A DNA stretch of 11,027 bases from Dehalococcoidia bacterium (GTDB lineage Bacteria > Chloroflexota > Dehalococcoidia > SAR202 > UBA11138), in the NCBI GenBank assembly GCA_012270625.1, contig JAAXHZ010000134.1, positions 1 to 11,027 of the forward strand, written 5' to 3'. The notes beneath the pieces are model-generated. The model did no database searches and was not told where the DNA came from. It was given only the letters and a program-made list of their open reading frames with translations. Both the position numbers and the translations under genes were made by a program. Position 1 is the stretch's first letter. The number at the start of each line of letters is the position of its first letter. Below, one piece after another: positions 1 to 6,491 of this stretch.

Positions 1-365
1 GCGCCCTGCGGCAGATCCGTGAATCGCACGCCCCATCTATTGACTATGACGTCTCTGGGGTCCTTGCGCTTGGGATACGCGACGATCGTCAGACCTGGCG
101 GGAGTGTTGAAGTCATGTCCTTGGCTGAGTGGACCGCAAGGTCGATCTCGCCCTTCAAAAGCGGCTCTTCCAGCCCCTTTACGAACGTGCCTCGACCAAG
201 ACTCTGAAGCGGCGCGGCCTTGCGCCGGTCGCCGTCTGGCTGAATTGTGACCACTTCGATTCTGGTCTGAGGCCATGAGGCTCTGAGGATTGAAACGACC
301 TCATCAGTCTGCGCCCTCGCAAGTGCGCTTCCTCGCGTACCAATCCTGACGACGCGGTCTCTCAT
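1..365 (-). CDS. hemC: Porphobilinogen deaminase (hydroxymethylbilane synthase), N-terminal 121 residues; 3' end beyond left edge
   Basis: This enzyme polymerises four porphobilinogens into hydroxymethylbilane in the cytoplasm, the step that commits to heme, siroheme and corrinoids. I translated the minus strand from the ATG at 365-363. Residues 8-19 give the family opening IGTRGSALARAQ. Residues 58-83 carry the active-site block, with GRGTFVKGLEEPLL followed by GEIDLAVHSAKD, and D83 matches the catalytic aspartate (D84 in E. coli). KDPRDVIV follows at 101-108. The cysteine that binds the dipyrromethane cofactor lies in the missing C-terminal part. The start overlaps the stop of the preceding siroheme gene in an ATGA arrangement, so translation is probably coupled. 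The reading frame is intact to the edge. Identity is confident; only completeness is unknown. Confidence 0.95.
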   Translation of the reverse strand, partial: MRDRVVRIGTRGSALARAQTDEVVSILRASWPQTRIEVVTIQPDGDRRKAAPLQSLGRGTFVKGLEEPLLKGEIDLAVHSAKDMTSTLPPGLTIVAYPKRKDPRDVIVNRWGVRFTDLPQG

Positions 366-1045
366 GGGGTCTCGACCGGCTCGGATCCCGTGAGCAGGCC
401 ATCGATGAGCATCCGGTACGCAGACTCATCATCACCCCGCTGCACGATGTCCAGCAGCTCCTCCGTAATGCATCTCTGCCAGTGGTCGGGATGGACTCTC
501 AGTCTCCGCTGACGCAGCTCAGCGCGTCCGCGTGCCAGCAAGGGCGCCAGGTCCGCATATTCCAGAATCCTGCTGGCCTCCAGCTTCTCCCGGAATGTCC
601 TGGCCAGCGCCGGACTCGCTCCACCCGTAGAGGTTGCGACAGTTACTTCCCCCCGACGCGCCACCGACGGAGCGATGAACGTGCACAAGTGAGTGACATC
701 GACGACGTTTAGCAGCACGTTGCGTTCTTCGGCCTCGGCGTATATCTGGCGATTCAGCTCATCGCTGTCAGTAGATGCTATGGCTATAAATGCCATGGCG
801 AGGTCGCCCGGCTTGTACTGGCGCATGAGCCACTCGATCTTGCCCTCAGCGGCCATCTCCTCGACCGCCGACGTGACTTCAGGCGCTATCACAGTCACAC
901 GAGCGTCGCACTCCAGGAGCTTGACCACTTTTTCCTCGCCCAGTGCGCCTCCGCCGACCACGACGCATCTTCGGCCCCGCACGTCAATGAATGCTGGGTA
1001 GTATCTTGGCACCGATGTCCTCCGGTTCGACTCTTCGCTGGTCAC
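362..1045 (-). CDS. Precorrin-2 dehydrogenase / sirohydrochlorin ferrochelatase (CysG N-terminal domain type)
   Basis: This protein of 227 residues should oxidise precorrin-2 to sirohydrochlorin with NAD+ and probably insert iron, giving siroheme. Residues 28-40 form the Rossmann nucleotide loop (VVVGGGALGEEKV). NVVD at 113-116 supplies the aspartate equivalent to D104 of Salmonella CysG. A conserved STGGASPALAR block spans 139-149, and the helical dimerisation tail continues to the end. The C-terminal methyltransferase half of full CysG is absent, as in SirC/Met8p-type enzymes, so uroporphyrinogen methylation must be encoded elsewhere. The chosen start is GTG at 1045-1043, with GAGGT about 10 nt upstream; no ATG is available before the Rossmann fold. 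It overlaps hemC by 4 nt. Single-domain versions are variously called sirC, met8 or cysG-N, so I assign no symbol. Confidence 0.9.
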   Translation of the reverse strand: MTSEESNRRTSVPRYYPAFIDVRGRRCVVVGGGALGEEKVVKLLECDARVTVIAPEVTSAVEEMAAEGKIEWLMRQYKPGDLAMAFIAIASTDSDELNRQIYAEAEERNVLLNVVDVTHLCTFIAPSVARRGEVTVATSTGGASPALARTFREKLEASRILEYADLAPLLARGRAELRQRRLRVHPDHWQRCITEELLDIVQRGDDESAYRMLIDGLLTGSEPVETP

Positions 1046-1078
1046 GTGTAAGTTTACCTCATTAGGCTGCCCTGGTTC

Positions 1079-1108
1079 CCAGTGTAGGCCAGTGTAGGCC
1101 AGCGTGGG
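1079..1108. repeat. Three tandem 10-bp units in the divergent sirC-hemC / pcm intergenic region
   Basis: Two identical units CCAGTGTAGG (1079-1088 and 1089-1098) are followed by CCAGCGTGGG (1099-1108), which matches at 8 of 10 positions. The core GTGTAGG recurs at 1141-1147. The 10-bp period is close to one helical turn, so the units would present on one face of the DNA. They sit between the start of the siroheme/hemC operon and pcm. A separate TGAGG...CCTCA inverted repeat follows at 1111-1115/1125-1129. The repetition is directly visible; a regulatory role is inference. Confidence 0.6.
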
Positions 1109-1189
1109 ATTGAGGCTTGGGTAACCTCAGTTCTGGTAAGGTGTAGGGTGAATTGAATTTGGTAGTCGCGAAGGGTTTTCATAACGCAC

Positions 1190-1837
1190 ATGCCGGTCGA
1201 GCGAGCAAGGGATAGGCTCCTTCGGAAGCTGTCCGGTGACATATCTGACCAGAGGGTGCTCGACGCTATTGCCTCGGTACCGAGGGAGCGTTTCGTCCGG
1301 CCTGCGGACCGGCACCTGGCCTATGAAGACGTTGCTCTGGGAATCGCAGCGGGCCAGACGATTTCCCAACCCACGATCGTCGCAATTATGGTCCAGGAGA
1401 TGGAGCTGCGCAGATACGACCGTGTGCTGGAGATCGGCACTGGCAGCGGCTACCAGGCCGCCATTCTGGGAGAGTTGGCGCGGGAGGTGGTGACTGTCGA
1501 GCGAGTGCCGGAGCTTGCGTCATCGGCGCGTCGGGTGCTCGCTCGTCTGGGGTATGGCAACATCCGGGTCGAAGAGGCGGGAGGCGTTTTGGGTCGTCTG
1601 GAAGATGCCCCGTTTGATGCGATTGTCGTGGCTGCCGCGGCGCCGCGGCTGCCGTGGACACTGATAGGCCAGCTTGAAATCGGCGGCAGACTCATTATTC
1701 CGGTCGGCAGTCTTCGCGAGCAGAGCCTTATGAAAGTAGTGAGAACTGTGGACGGCGCTGTAACTCGCCCGCTAGGGGCATGTCGCTTCGTTCCGCTGAT
1801 CGGACGCGATGCGTGGTCTGAATCTGAAGTCGGGTAG
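1190..1837 (+). CDS. pcm: Protein-L-isoaspartate O-methyltransferase (PIMT)
   Basis: PIMT transfers a methyl group from S-adenosylmethionine to isoaspartyl residues in aged proteins and so starts their repair. The 215 residues are close to the usual bacterial length (about 208). Residues 55-66 carry the substrate-side motif GQTISQPTIVAI, with the active-site serine at S59. VLEIGTGSGYQ at 79-89 is SAM motif I, E104 lies at the end of strand 2, and the closing blocks are AAAAP (148-152), QLEIGGRLIIPVG (161-173) and RFVPLIG (199-205). One oddity is that the usual GDG SAM-contact motif reads AGG at 130-132. The start is ATG at 1190; only a weak AAGGG lies upstream. The gene runs divergently from the siroheme operon and has its own spacing from gatB. 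Confidence 0.93.
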   Translation: MPVERARDRLLRKLSGDISDQRVLDAIASVPRERFVRPADRHLAYEDVALGIAAGQTISQPTIVAIMVQEMELRRYDRVLEIGTGSGYQAAILGELAREVVTVERVPELASSARRVLARLGYGNIRVEEAGGVLGRLEDAPFDAIVVAAAAPRLPWTLIGQLEIGGRLIIPVGSLREQSLMKVVRTVDGAVTRPLGACRFVPLIGRDAWSESEVG

Positions 1838-1851
1838 GCATACGCGCGGCG

Positions 1852-1881
1852 TTGTCAACCCTCGATACCGTTACCTATACT
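1852..1881 (+). promoter_or_regulatory. Predicted sigma-70-type promoter for gatB-yvcK-secG
   Basis: A TTGTCA box at 1852-1857 and a TATACT box at 1876-1881 are separated by 18 nt. Each differs from the bacterial consensus at one position. Transcription would begin near 1888, about 45 nt ahead of the gatB ATG. The pcm stop lies just upstream, so gatB probably has independent expression. No terminator hairpin is visible between pcm and this promoter, so read-through is also possible. Confidence 0.6.
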
Positions 1882-1932
1882 TTACGTTGGGTCAATTCTC
1901 ATTAGTCAGGTTCACCGAGGCCAGGGTCTGCT

Positions 1933-3405
1933 ATGGATTTTGAGGTCGTCATTGGGCTGGAGGTACATGCCCAGCTATCGACTGAGAGCAAGATGTTCTG
2001 CCCGTGCAGCTCAGACTACCAGGACACCGAGCCTAACACGGTAGTCTGTCCCGTATGCATGGGGATGCCCGGAGTGCTGCCAGTAATCAACCGCAGAGCC
2101 GTCGAGCATGTGATTCGCACCGGACTCGCTCTCGACTGCGACATTGCCTCCTACACAAAGTTCGATAGGAAGAACTACCCCTACCCTGACCTGATGAAGG
2201 GGTACCAGATATCCCAGTACGACTTGCCGATTGCCTCCAACGGCGCGATGCCGATTGAAGTGGACGGCGCACAGCGAAGTGTTGGGATAACCCGCGTCCA
2301 TCTTGAGGAGGACGTCGCCAAGCTCATTCACCGGACCGAGGAGTTCGGAGAGGGATACTCTCTGCTCGACGTGAACAGAGCTGGTGTCCCACTCATGGAG
2401 ATCGTCGGCGAGCCGGATCTAAGAAGTGCTGAAGAGGCGCGAGCGTACCTGATACAGCTTCATTCCATACTCCAGTACGTAGGCAGCAGCAGCGCTAACA
2501 TGGAGGAAGGCAACTTCAGGTGCGACGCCAACATCAGCGTTCGTCCCACAGGCCAGGCTGAACTCGGCACCAAGGTCGAAATCAAGAACATGAACAGCTT
2601 CCGGTCCGTGTTCAGAGCGCTGGAATACGAGGCTGAGCGTCAGATCGAATTAATCGACTCCGGGGGGCGCGTCGTCCAGGAGACTCGCGGCTGGGTCGAG
2701 GACGAGTCGGTGACTGTCTCACAGCGCGTCAAAGAGGGCGCATCGGACTATCGGTACTTCCCCGAGCCTGATCTTCCTCCGCTTAGGATTTCGCCCGAGT
2801 GGGTATCGGATATCCAGGCTTCGATTCCCGAGCTCCCGCATACTCGAAAGAGCCGGTTTGTCTCCCAACATGGTCTCCCCGAGTATGATGCCGGGCTTCT
2901 GACTGCGTCCCGGTCAACGGCCGACTACTTTGAGGCTGTTCTGAACGCTGCGCCTGGAGGGTCTGGTTCGTCTGGCCGGTTCGCTAAAGCCGTCAGCAAC
3001 TGGATGTTGGGCGAGATGGCGCGTCTCCTGAACCAGACTGGACAGCACATCTCAGGAGTGGGCATAGAGCCTGCTCAGATCGCCGAGCTGCAGTCCATGG
3101 TCGATGACTCGACTCTAAGCTCCACAATGGCAAAGACCGCGTTCGAGAAGATGTTCGAGACTGGTCTGCCGCCCCGAAAGATAGCCGAGTCTGAAGGGCT
3201 GGTGCAGATATCCGACAGCGATGCCGTGCAGTCGGCGGTGTTAGAGGCTATATCGGCGAACCCCGACCCCGTCCAGGACTATCTTTCTGGCAAGCAGCAG
3301 GCGATGGGCTTTCTCGTAGGCCAGGTTATGAAGGCCACACGCGGCAAGGCAAACCCTCGTATGGCAAGCCAGATGGTCCGCGAGCAATTGGAAGCGATGC
3401 GCTGA
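1933..3405 (+). CDS. gatB: Aspartyl/glutamyl-tRNA(Asn/Gln) amidotransferase subunit B
   Basis: GatB is the kinase subunit of the GatCAB complex, which converts Glu-tRNA(Gln) and Asp-tRNA(Asn) to the correctly amidated forms in organisms without the matching synthetase. At 490 residues it is full length. The N-terminal catalytic domain starts with IGLEVHAQL (7-15), followed by cysteines C23, C25, C39 and C42, a CPC...CPVC pattern that likely holds a structural zinc. Diagnostic blocks are RKNYPYPDLMKGYQISQYD (79-97), LLDVNRAGVPLMEIVGEPDL (144-163), ANMEEGNFRCDANISVRP (188-205) and KVEIKNMNSFR (214-224). A GS-rich linker (341-348) leads into the C-terminal YqeY-like tRNA-binding tail, ending with GFLVGQVMKATRGKANP (459-475). 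gatA and gatC are not in this window. AGGG 6 nt before the ATG can serve as the ribosome site. The stop overlaps the next start as TGATG. Confidence 0.97.
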   Translation: MDFEVVIGLEVHAQLSTESKMFCPCSSDYQDTEPNTVVCPVCMGMPGVLPVINRRAVEHVIRTGLALDCDIASYTKFDRKNYPYPDLMKGYQISQYDLPIASNGAMPIEVDGAQRSVGITRVHLEEDVAKLIHRTEEFGEGYSLLDVNRAGVPLMEIVGEPDLRSAEEARAYLIQLHSILQYVGSSSANMEEGNFRCDANISVRPTGQAELGTKVEIKNMNSFRSVFRALEYEAERQIELIDSGGRVVQETRGWVEDESVTVSQRVKEGASDYRYFPEPDLPPLRISPEWVSDIQASIPELPHTRKSRFVSQHGLPEYDAGLLTASRSTADYFEAVLNAAPGGSGSSGRFAKAVSNWMLGEMARLLNQTGQHISGVGIEPAQIAELQSMVDDSTLSSTMAKTAFEKMFETGLPPRKIAESEGLVQISDSDAVQSAVLEAISANPDPVQDYLSGKQQAMGFLVGQVMKATRGKANPRMASQMVREQLEAMR

Positions 3406-4739
3406 TGTCGGCTCTGAGAAACGGGACCGATCCCGGCTCCGCGCTGAATGGAGCGCCAGTTAGTCGCCTTCACCGGTTCCTGCGCTTACTGCATCCCGGA
3501 GTTGGTCTTAAGCGGTGGGCGCTGGTTGGTGCGGCAGGCGTTGCGTTCTGCTCTATAGGCGTCGCGTACTTGATCAGGAAATTCTTCTCAGTCAGCTTTC
3601 CCGACTTTCTGCCATGGTACTTTGAGGGCTTCCTGCTATTGGTGGTCGGCGGCGCGGTGATTCTGCTGTCCATGTACGGCTTCTACCGAGTGCTCAGCCC
3701 GCTCTTTATGAGGTCGCAGTCGATCGATGCAGTGGCCGATACCGTCTATAACAGGTGGTCTAGGGGAAGAGGCCCGAAGGTTGTCGCAATCGGAGGGGGT
3801 ACTGGTCAGTCCGTGCTACTGCGTGGGCTCAGACTCCACACCGACAACCTGACCGCAATCATCACCGTTGCGGACGACGGCGGAAGCTCTGGCATACTGC
3901 GACGTGAGCTTGGCGTGCTGCCGCCAGGTGACTTCCGCAACTGCCTGGTGGCGCTGTCTGAGGATGAGTCTCTGCTCGCGGACCTGTTTCAGTACCGGTT
4001 CGACGAGGGCAGCGGACTGAAAGGGCACAGCTTCGGCAATCTCTTCATAGTCGCGATGACTAACGTTACCAAGAGCTTCGATCAGGCACTGGTGGAATCC
4101 AGTCGCGTCCTCGCTGTCAGGGGCGGGCTGCTGCCTTCGACCCCCGCTGATCTCCGACTCACCGCGCGCTTTACTGATGGGACCATGGTGAAAGGCGAGT
4201 CCAGCATCACCGAACGCGGTGGGCAGATCGAAAGATTGATGATCGAACCTGCGTCCGCGCTCGCGCACCCGCTCGCAGTCCAGGCCATCGAAGAGGCGGA
4301 CATAGTCGTGATCGGTCCTGGCAGCCTGTACACCAGTATCCTGCCTAATATCTTAGTCAAGGGTATATCGGATGCCCTAGAGAGGACAGGCGCTACCGTA
4401 ATCTACGTCTGTAACGTCGCCACCCAGATAGGGGAGACAGAGTCATACGCCGTCCGAGATCATGTAACGGCGCTCCAGCGTCACACATTCGACACCATCG
4501 CCGACTGTGTTCTGGCCAACAGTAATCCGCTCCCACTTGACGATCGGTTCGCTGGGCAGCCCGTGGTGCATGACGGGAAGCCAATCCCGCACGCTCAGGT
4601 TGTCCTAGCTGATATGGCTGATGCCGCGCATCCTGTCCGGCATGATGCCGACAAGCTGGCGTCCGCTATCATGGACATCTACGGGTCGTCCAACGGCAGA
4701 CGTCGCGGCGTCTTTGAATTGCAGTCTTCTACCGCGTAA
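3405..4739 (+). CDS. YvcK/CofD-like gluconeogenesis factor with an N-terminal two-helix membrane domain
   Basis: YvcK proteins bind UDP-sugars and are needed for growth on gluconeogenic carbon sources and for normal cell-wall morphogenesis; no confirmed enzymatic reaction is known to me. The conserved domain occupies about 124-435. It opens with KVVAIGGGTGQSVLLRGL (125-142), then ITVADDGGSSGILRRELG (153-170), PPGDFRNCLVALS (173-185), GHSFGNLFIVAM (207-218), VIGPGSLYTSILPNILV (302-318) and NVATQIGETE (337-346). In front sits an extension of about 120 residues with two hydrophobic segments, roughly 38-57 and 73-95, so the protein is probably membrane-anchored. The B. subtilis protein is about 317 residues and lacks this. 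The ATG overlaps the gatB stop by one base, implying cotranslation; secG follows after 40 nt. The family call is firm; the cellular role here is inferred. Confidence 0.92.
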   Translation: MSALRNGTDPGSALNGAPVSRLHRFLRLLHPGVGLKRWALVGAAGVAFCSIGVAYLIRKFFSVSFPDFLPWYFEGFLLLVVGGAVILLSMYGFYRVLSPLFMRSQSIDAVADTVYNRWSRGRGPKVVAIGGGTGQSVLLRGLRLHTDNLTAIITVADDGGSSGILRRELGVLPPGDFRNCLVALSEDESLLADLFQYRFDEGSGLKGHSFGNLFIVAMTNVTKSFDQALVESSRVLAVRGGLLPSTPADLRLTARFTDGTMVKGESSITERGGQIERLMIEPASALAHPLAVQAIEEADIVVIGPGSLYTSILPNILVKGISDALERTGATVIYVCNVATQIGETESYAVRDHVTALQRHTFDTIADCVLANSNPLPLDDRFAGQPVVHDGKPIPHAQVVLADMADAAHPVRHDADKLASAIMDIYGSSNGRRRGVFELQSSTA

Positions 4740-4779
4740 GAGTACCATCTCATCCACTGAACACCGGGGTCAGCCAAAC

Positions 4780-4992
4780 ATGACGGTTCTCAACATCATT
4801 CAGATTCTGGTCTCAATTCTGCTGGTGATTATTATCCTGCTGCAGGTAAAAGGGCAGGGCACGGGCCTGTTTGGCGCAGCGGACAACTCGTTCAGGACCC
4901 GGCGAGGTCTGGAGTTGCAGCTCTTCAGATTCACCATTGCGCTCATAGTCGTATTCCTTGGACTTTCCATAGCCAGCGCACGACTCTTCTGA
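4780..4992 (+). CDS. secG: Preprotein translocase subunit SecG
   Basis: SecG is the small auxiliary subunit of the SecYEG channel and helps SecA-driven protein export. The 70-residue product has the expected plan. The first transmembrane helix (about 3-23, NIIQILVSILLVIIILLQV) is followed by the cytoplasmic signature GQGTGLFGAADNSF (25-38), a short basic stretch, and a second helix (about 50-68). I chose the ATG at 4780 because it gives the standard SecG N-terminus and follows GGGGT by 9 nt; the frame is open further upstream, but that part is only an antisense-like overlap with the end of yvcK. It is the third gene in the gatB-yvcK-secG run. The stop abuts the end of a decayed gene on the opposite strand. 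Confidence 0.92.
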   Translation: MTVLNIIQILVSILLVIIILLQVKGQGTGLFGAADNSFRTRRGLELQLFRFTIALIVVFLGLSIASARLF

Positions 4993-5198
4993 TCCGCTGG
5001 CCTCACGCAGCAGGACAGGACGCCTGACCGCCCTTGCGAGAGGTCGCGTGCCGCAATCCTGACGTCAGCCTGACCTGCGTTCACGCCGTGAAGAGTCGCA
5101 AGCTCCCGTCCGATCATTCTTGAACGCTCGATATGTTCGCGCAGACCCTTCGGGAGTTCCCTAAGCCGGGACTCGATCACGTCTGGAAGGCTGGACAC
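4993..5198 (-). pseudogene. 5' remnant of a YqeK-like HD-domain phosphohydrolase gene, frameshifted and truncated
   Basis: Fifteen nt after the HIT stop, a GTG at 5198 opens a frame reading SSLPDVIESRLRELPKGLREH, then IERSRMIGRELATLHGVN. This resembles the start of YqeK-type HD hydrolases (Ap4A-cleaving family), with H22 as the first metal histidine. The HD dyad itself reads RD (residues 51-52), one transition away from HD. Directly after it, a doubled dinucleotide (CTCTC on the minus strand, 5038-5042) shifts the frame. Ignoring two bases restores DLARAVRRPVLLREASG, which fits the family much better. Resemblance stops exactly at the secG stop, whereas a full family member would need roughly 190 residues. 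The original frame stays open to 4800, but only as the secG antisense. I read this as a dead, 3'-truncated gene of the HIT operon; a short divergent functional protein is the alternative. Confidence 0.5.
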
Positions 5199-5213
5199 GC
5201 TCCAAAGTCCAAC

Positions 5214-5558
5214 CTATGCCGGCAACCCAAGACGGCGTCCGCCCATGACGTGCATGTGCAGATGGAGCACCTCCTGGCCACCGTCGCGTCCCTGGTTGAT
5301 TACCAGCCTGTATCCGCTCTCTGCTACGCCTTCGGAAGCTGCCATGTTTCGCGCCGCATCGAACATCGCACCCATCACCTGATCGAGTCCAGTCTCGACC
5401 TCCGACAGCACTGCGAAGTGTTCTAGGGGAATTACCAGTAGATGCACTGGAGCCATCGGGTTGATGTCCCGGATAACGAAGCAGTGATTGTCCTGGTGCA
5501 GGAGTTCGCCTGGGATCTCCCCGTCCCTGATTTTGCAGAAAACGCAGAACTCGTCCAT
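5214..5558 (-). CDS. HIT (histidine triad) family nucleotide hydrolase, HinT type
   Basis: HIT proteins of this branch hydrolyse nucleoside phosphoramidates or aminoacyl-adenylates in the cytoplasm. The 114 residues show the whole fold. CVFCKI (5-10) gives a CxxC pair that probably binds zinc with downstream histidines. VIRDINPMAPVHLLVIPLEH (28-47) is the conserved central strand region, and the triad HLHMHVMGG (99-107) supplies catalytic H99, H101 and H103. The start is ATG at 5558, preceded by GGGAG with about 6 nt spacing. The gene lies 16 nt after the RidA-like gene and 15 nt before the decayed HD-domain gene, so it is in the same minus-strand transcript. The exact substrate cannot be read from the sequence. 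Confidence 0.92.
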   Translation of the reverse strand: MDEFCVFCKIRDGEIPGELLHQDNHCFVIRDINPMAPVHLLVIPLEHFAVLSEVETGLDQVMGAMFDAARNMAASEGVAESGYRLVINQGRDGGQEVLHLHMHVMGGRRLGLPA

Positions 5559-5574
5559 GCCGACTCCCGAACTG

Positions 5575-5964
5575 CTAGACTCCCACCACTGCGAACGCTT
5601 CTATCTCTATCAGGTAGCTCGGACTCACAAGACCTTTTATGAACACGGTGCTCGACGCGGGACCGGGGTCGCCCTCGAAGAACTCCAGCCTGGCCTTCGC
5701 GTACCCAGCATAGTCCTCTGAGTTGATTAGAAACGCGGTGATCTTGGTAACGTCTGCCCGCGTCGCTCCGGCAGCGCGCAACGCGGCTTCCACGTTGCTG
5801 AGACACTGGACGGCTTGGGCATAGGCGTCACCTTCGCCGACCAGGTTGCCTTCGGCATCTACCGAGACCTGACCGGATACGAAGACGAGATTGCCGGCTC
5901 TAACCGCCGGGGAAAACCCGGATGGTTTATTGTCGGGATTCGGAAAGAACGATCGTCTCGGCAT
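5575..5964 (-). CDS. RidA/YjgF/YER057c/UK114 family protein lacking the catalytic arginine
   Basis: Classical RidA hydrolyses reactive enamine/imine intermediates released by PLP enzymes. The 129-residue product has the family layout: FSPAVRAGNLVFVSGQVSVD (17-36), the helix with QAVQCLSNVEAALRAAGA (50-67), DVTKITAFL (71-79) and the closing strand YLIEIEAFAVVGV. The arginine that holds the substrate carboxylate (R105 of E. coli RidA, in PARS) is replaced: the segment here reads GPASSTVF with S104 at that position, plus a one-residue insertion before IEIEA. Arginine-free Rid subfamilies are known and are not expected to act as imine deaminases, so the name RidA should not be transferred. An AGAGGT site lies 6 nt before the ATG. 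Upstream is a VOC protein (62 nt gap), downstream the HIT gene. Confidence 0.9.
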   Translation of the reverse strand: MPRRSFFPNPDNKPSGFSPAVRAGNLVFVSGQVSVDAEGNLVGEGDAYAQAVQCLSNVEAALRAAGATRADVTKITAFLINSEDYAGYAKARLEFFEGDPGPASSTVFIKGLVSPSYLIEIEAFAVVGV

Positions 5965-6026
5965 AGCTTGACCTCTTGTTTGAAATGAACATGTGGGTGC
6001 CGGTGCCGGTATTACCCGGACTGGCG

Positions 6027-6419
6027 TTATCCTGGGAGCTGAAGAAGCTCGATTCGCGTATCGTCCGGACCTGCGATGAACGCAATGCGTGGTCCGTTCG
6101 GCACGTCTATCGGTCCCTCCTTTAGCTCCGCCCCCATACCTGTCAGGCGCTCCAGCTCAGTATCAAGATCGGCGATTGTTATACCAATGTGCTCCAGTCC
6201 CCAGTGAACGTCGGCGTTGCCGTCATCGAGGGACTCTCCGGTCCTGGCCCCTGAAATGTTTACTGTCACACCGTCCGGCGTCCTGGTCACGACGAACTGG
6301 TCTCCATACGGCCGGACAATGTCGCTGACTATGGTGAATTCGAATGCCTCGGCATACCACTCGGCGGTCTTCCTCGGATCGGGCGCCTTCAGGTGAACGT
6401 GATTGAACTCATATCCCAT
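6027..6419 (-). CDS. VOC superfamily protein (glyoxalase/bleomycin-resistance/dioxygenase fold)
   Basis: The 130 residues make two beta-alpha-beta-beta-beta halves of the vicinal oxygen chelate fold. Half one begins FNHVHLKAPDPRKTAEWYAEAF (5-26), with H7/H9 available as metal ligands. Half two begins WGLEHIGITIADLDTELERL (73-92), with H77, and ends RIAFIAGPDDTRIELLQ (111-127), with E124. The His-His-Glu pattern supports a metal enzyme such as a lyase or isomerase. The substrate (methylglyoxal conjugate, methylmalonyl-CoA-like or aromatic) cannot be decided. A strong AAGGAGG ribosome site lies about 11 nt before the ATG, better than at neighbouring genes. It sits between the membrane hydrolase and the Rid-family gene, with gaps of 72 and 62 nt. 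Confidence 0.85.
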   Translation of the reverse strand: MGYEFNHVHLKAPDPRKTAEWYAEAFEFTIVSDIVRPYGDQFVVTRTPDGVTVNISGARTGESLDDGNADVHWGLEHIGITIADLDTELERLTGMGAELKEGPIDVPNGPRIAFIAGPDDTRIELLQLPG

Positions 6420-6431
6420 TTTGAAGCCGTG

Positions 6432-6482
6432 CCTCCTTCGTTGTGCGATTGCAGTCTATATCAAGTGTTCACAGTCGGCCAA
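6432..6482 (-). promoter_or_regulatory. Possible promoter and strong ribosome-binding site for the VOC gene
   Basis: On the minus strand a TTGGCC box (6482-6477) and a TATAGA box (6460-6455) stand 16 nt apart, each matching 4 of 6 consensus positions. AAGGAGG (6438-6432) follows, ahead of the ATG. This would allow the VOC-Rid-HIT genes to be transcribed separately from the hydrolase upstream. The ribosome site is convincing; the promoter is tentative. Confidence 0.4.
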
Positions 6483-6491
6483 CCGCCGGCA

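Noticed and set aside
37..276. 79-codon minus-strand frame at the left edge
   Set aside because: It is out of frame with hemC, whose signature motifs are read in another frame across the same bases.
4993..5060. Bidirectional terminator between the convergent secG and HIT operons
   Set aside because: No stable GC-rich hairpin with a flanking T-run could be found on either strand.
5059..5068. Perfect 10-bp palindrome CTGACGTCAG
   Set aside because: It lies inside the decayed HD reading frame, far from any start, and a single short palindrome is expected by chance.
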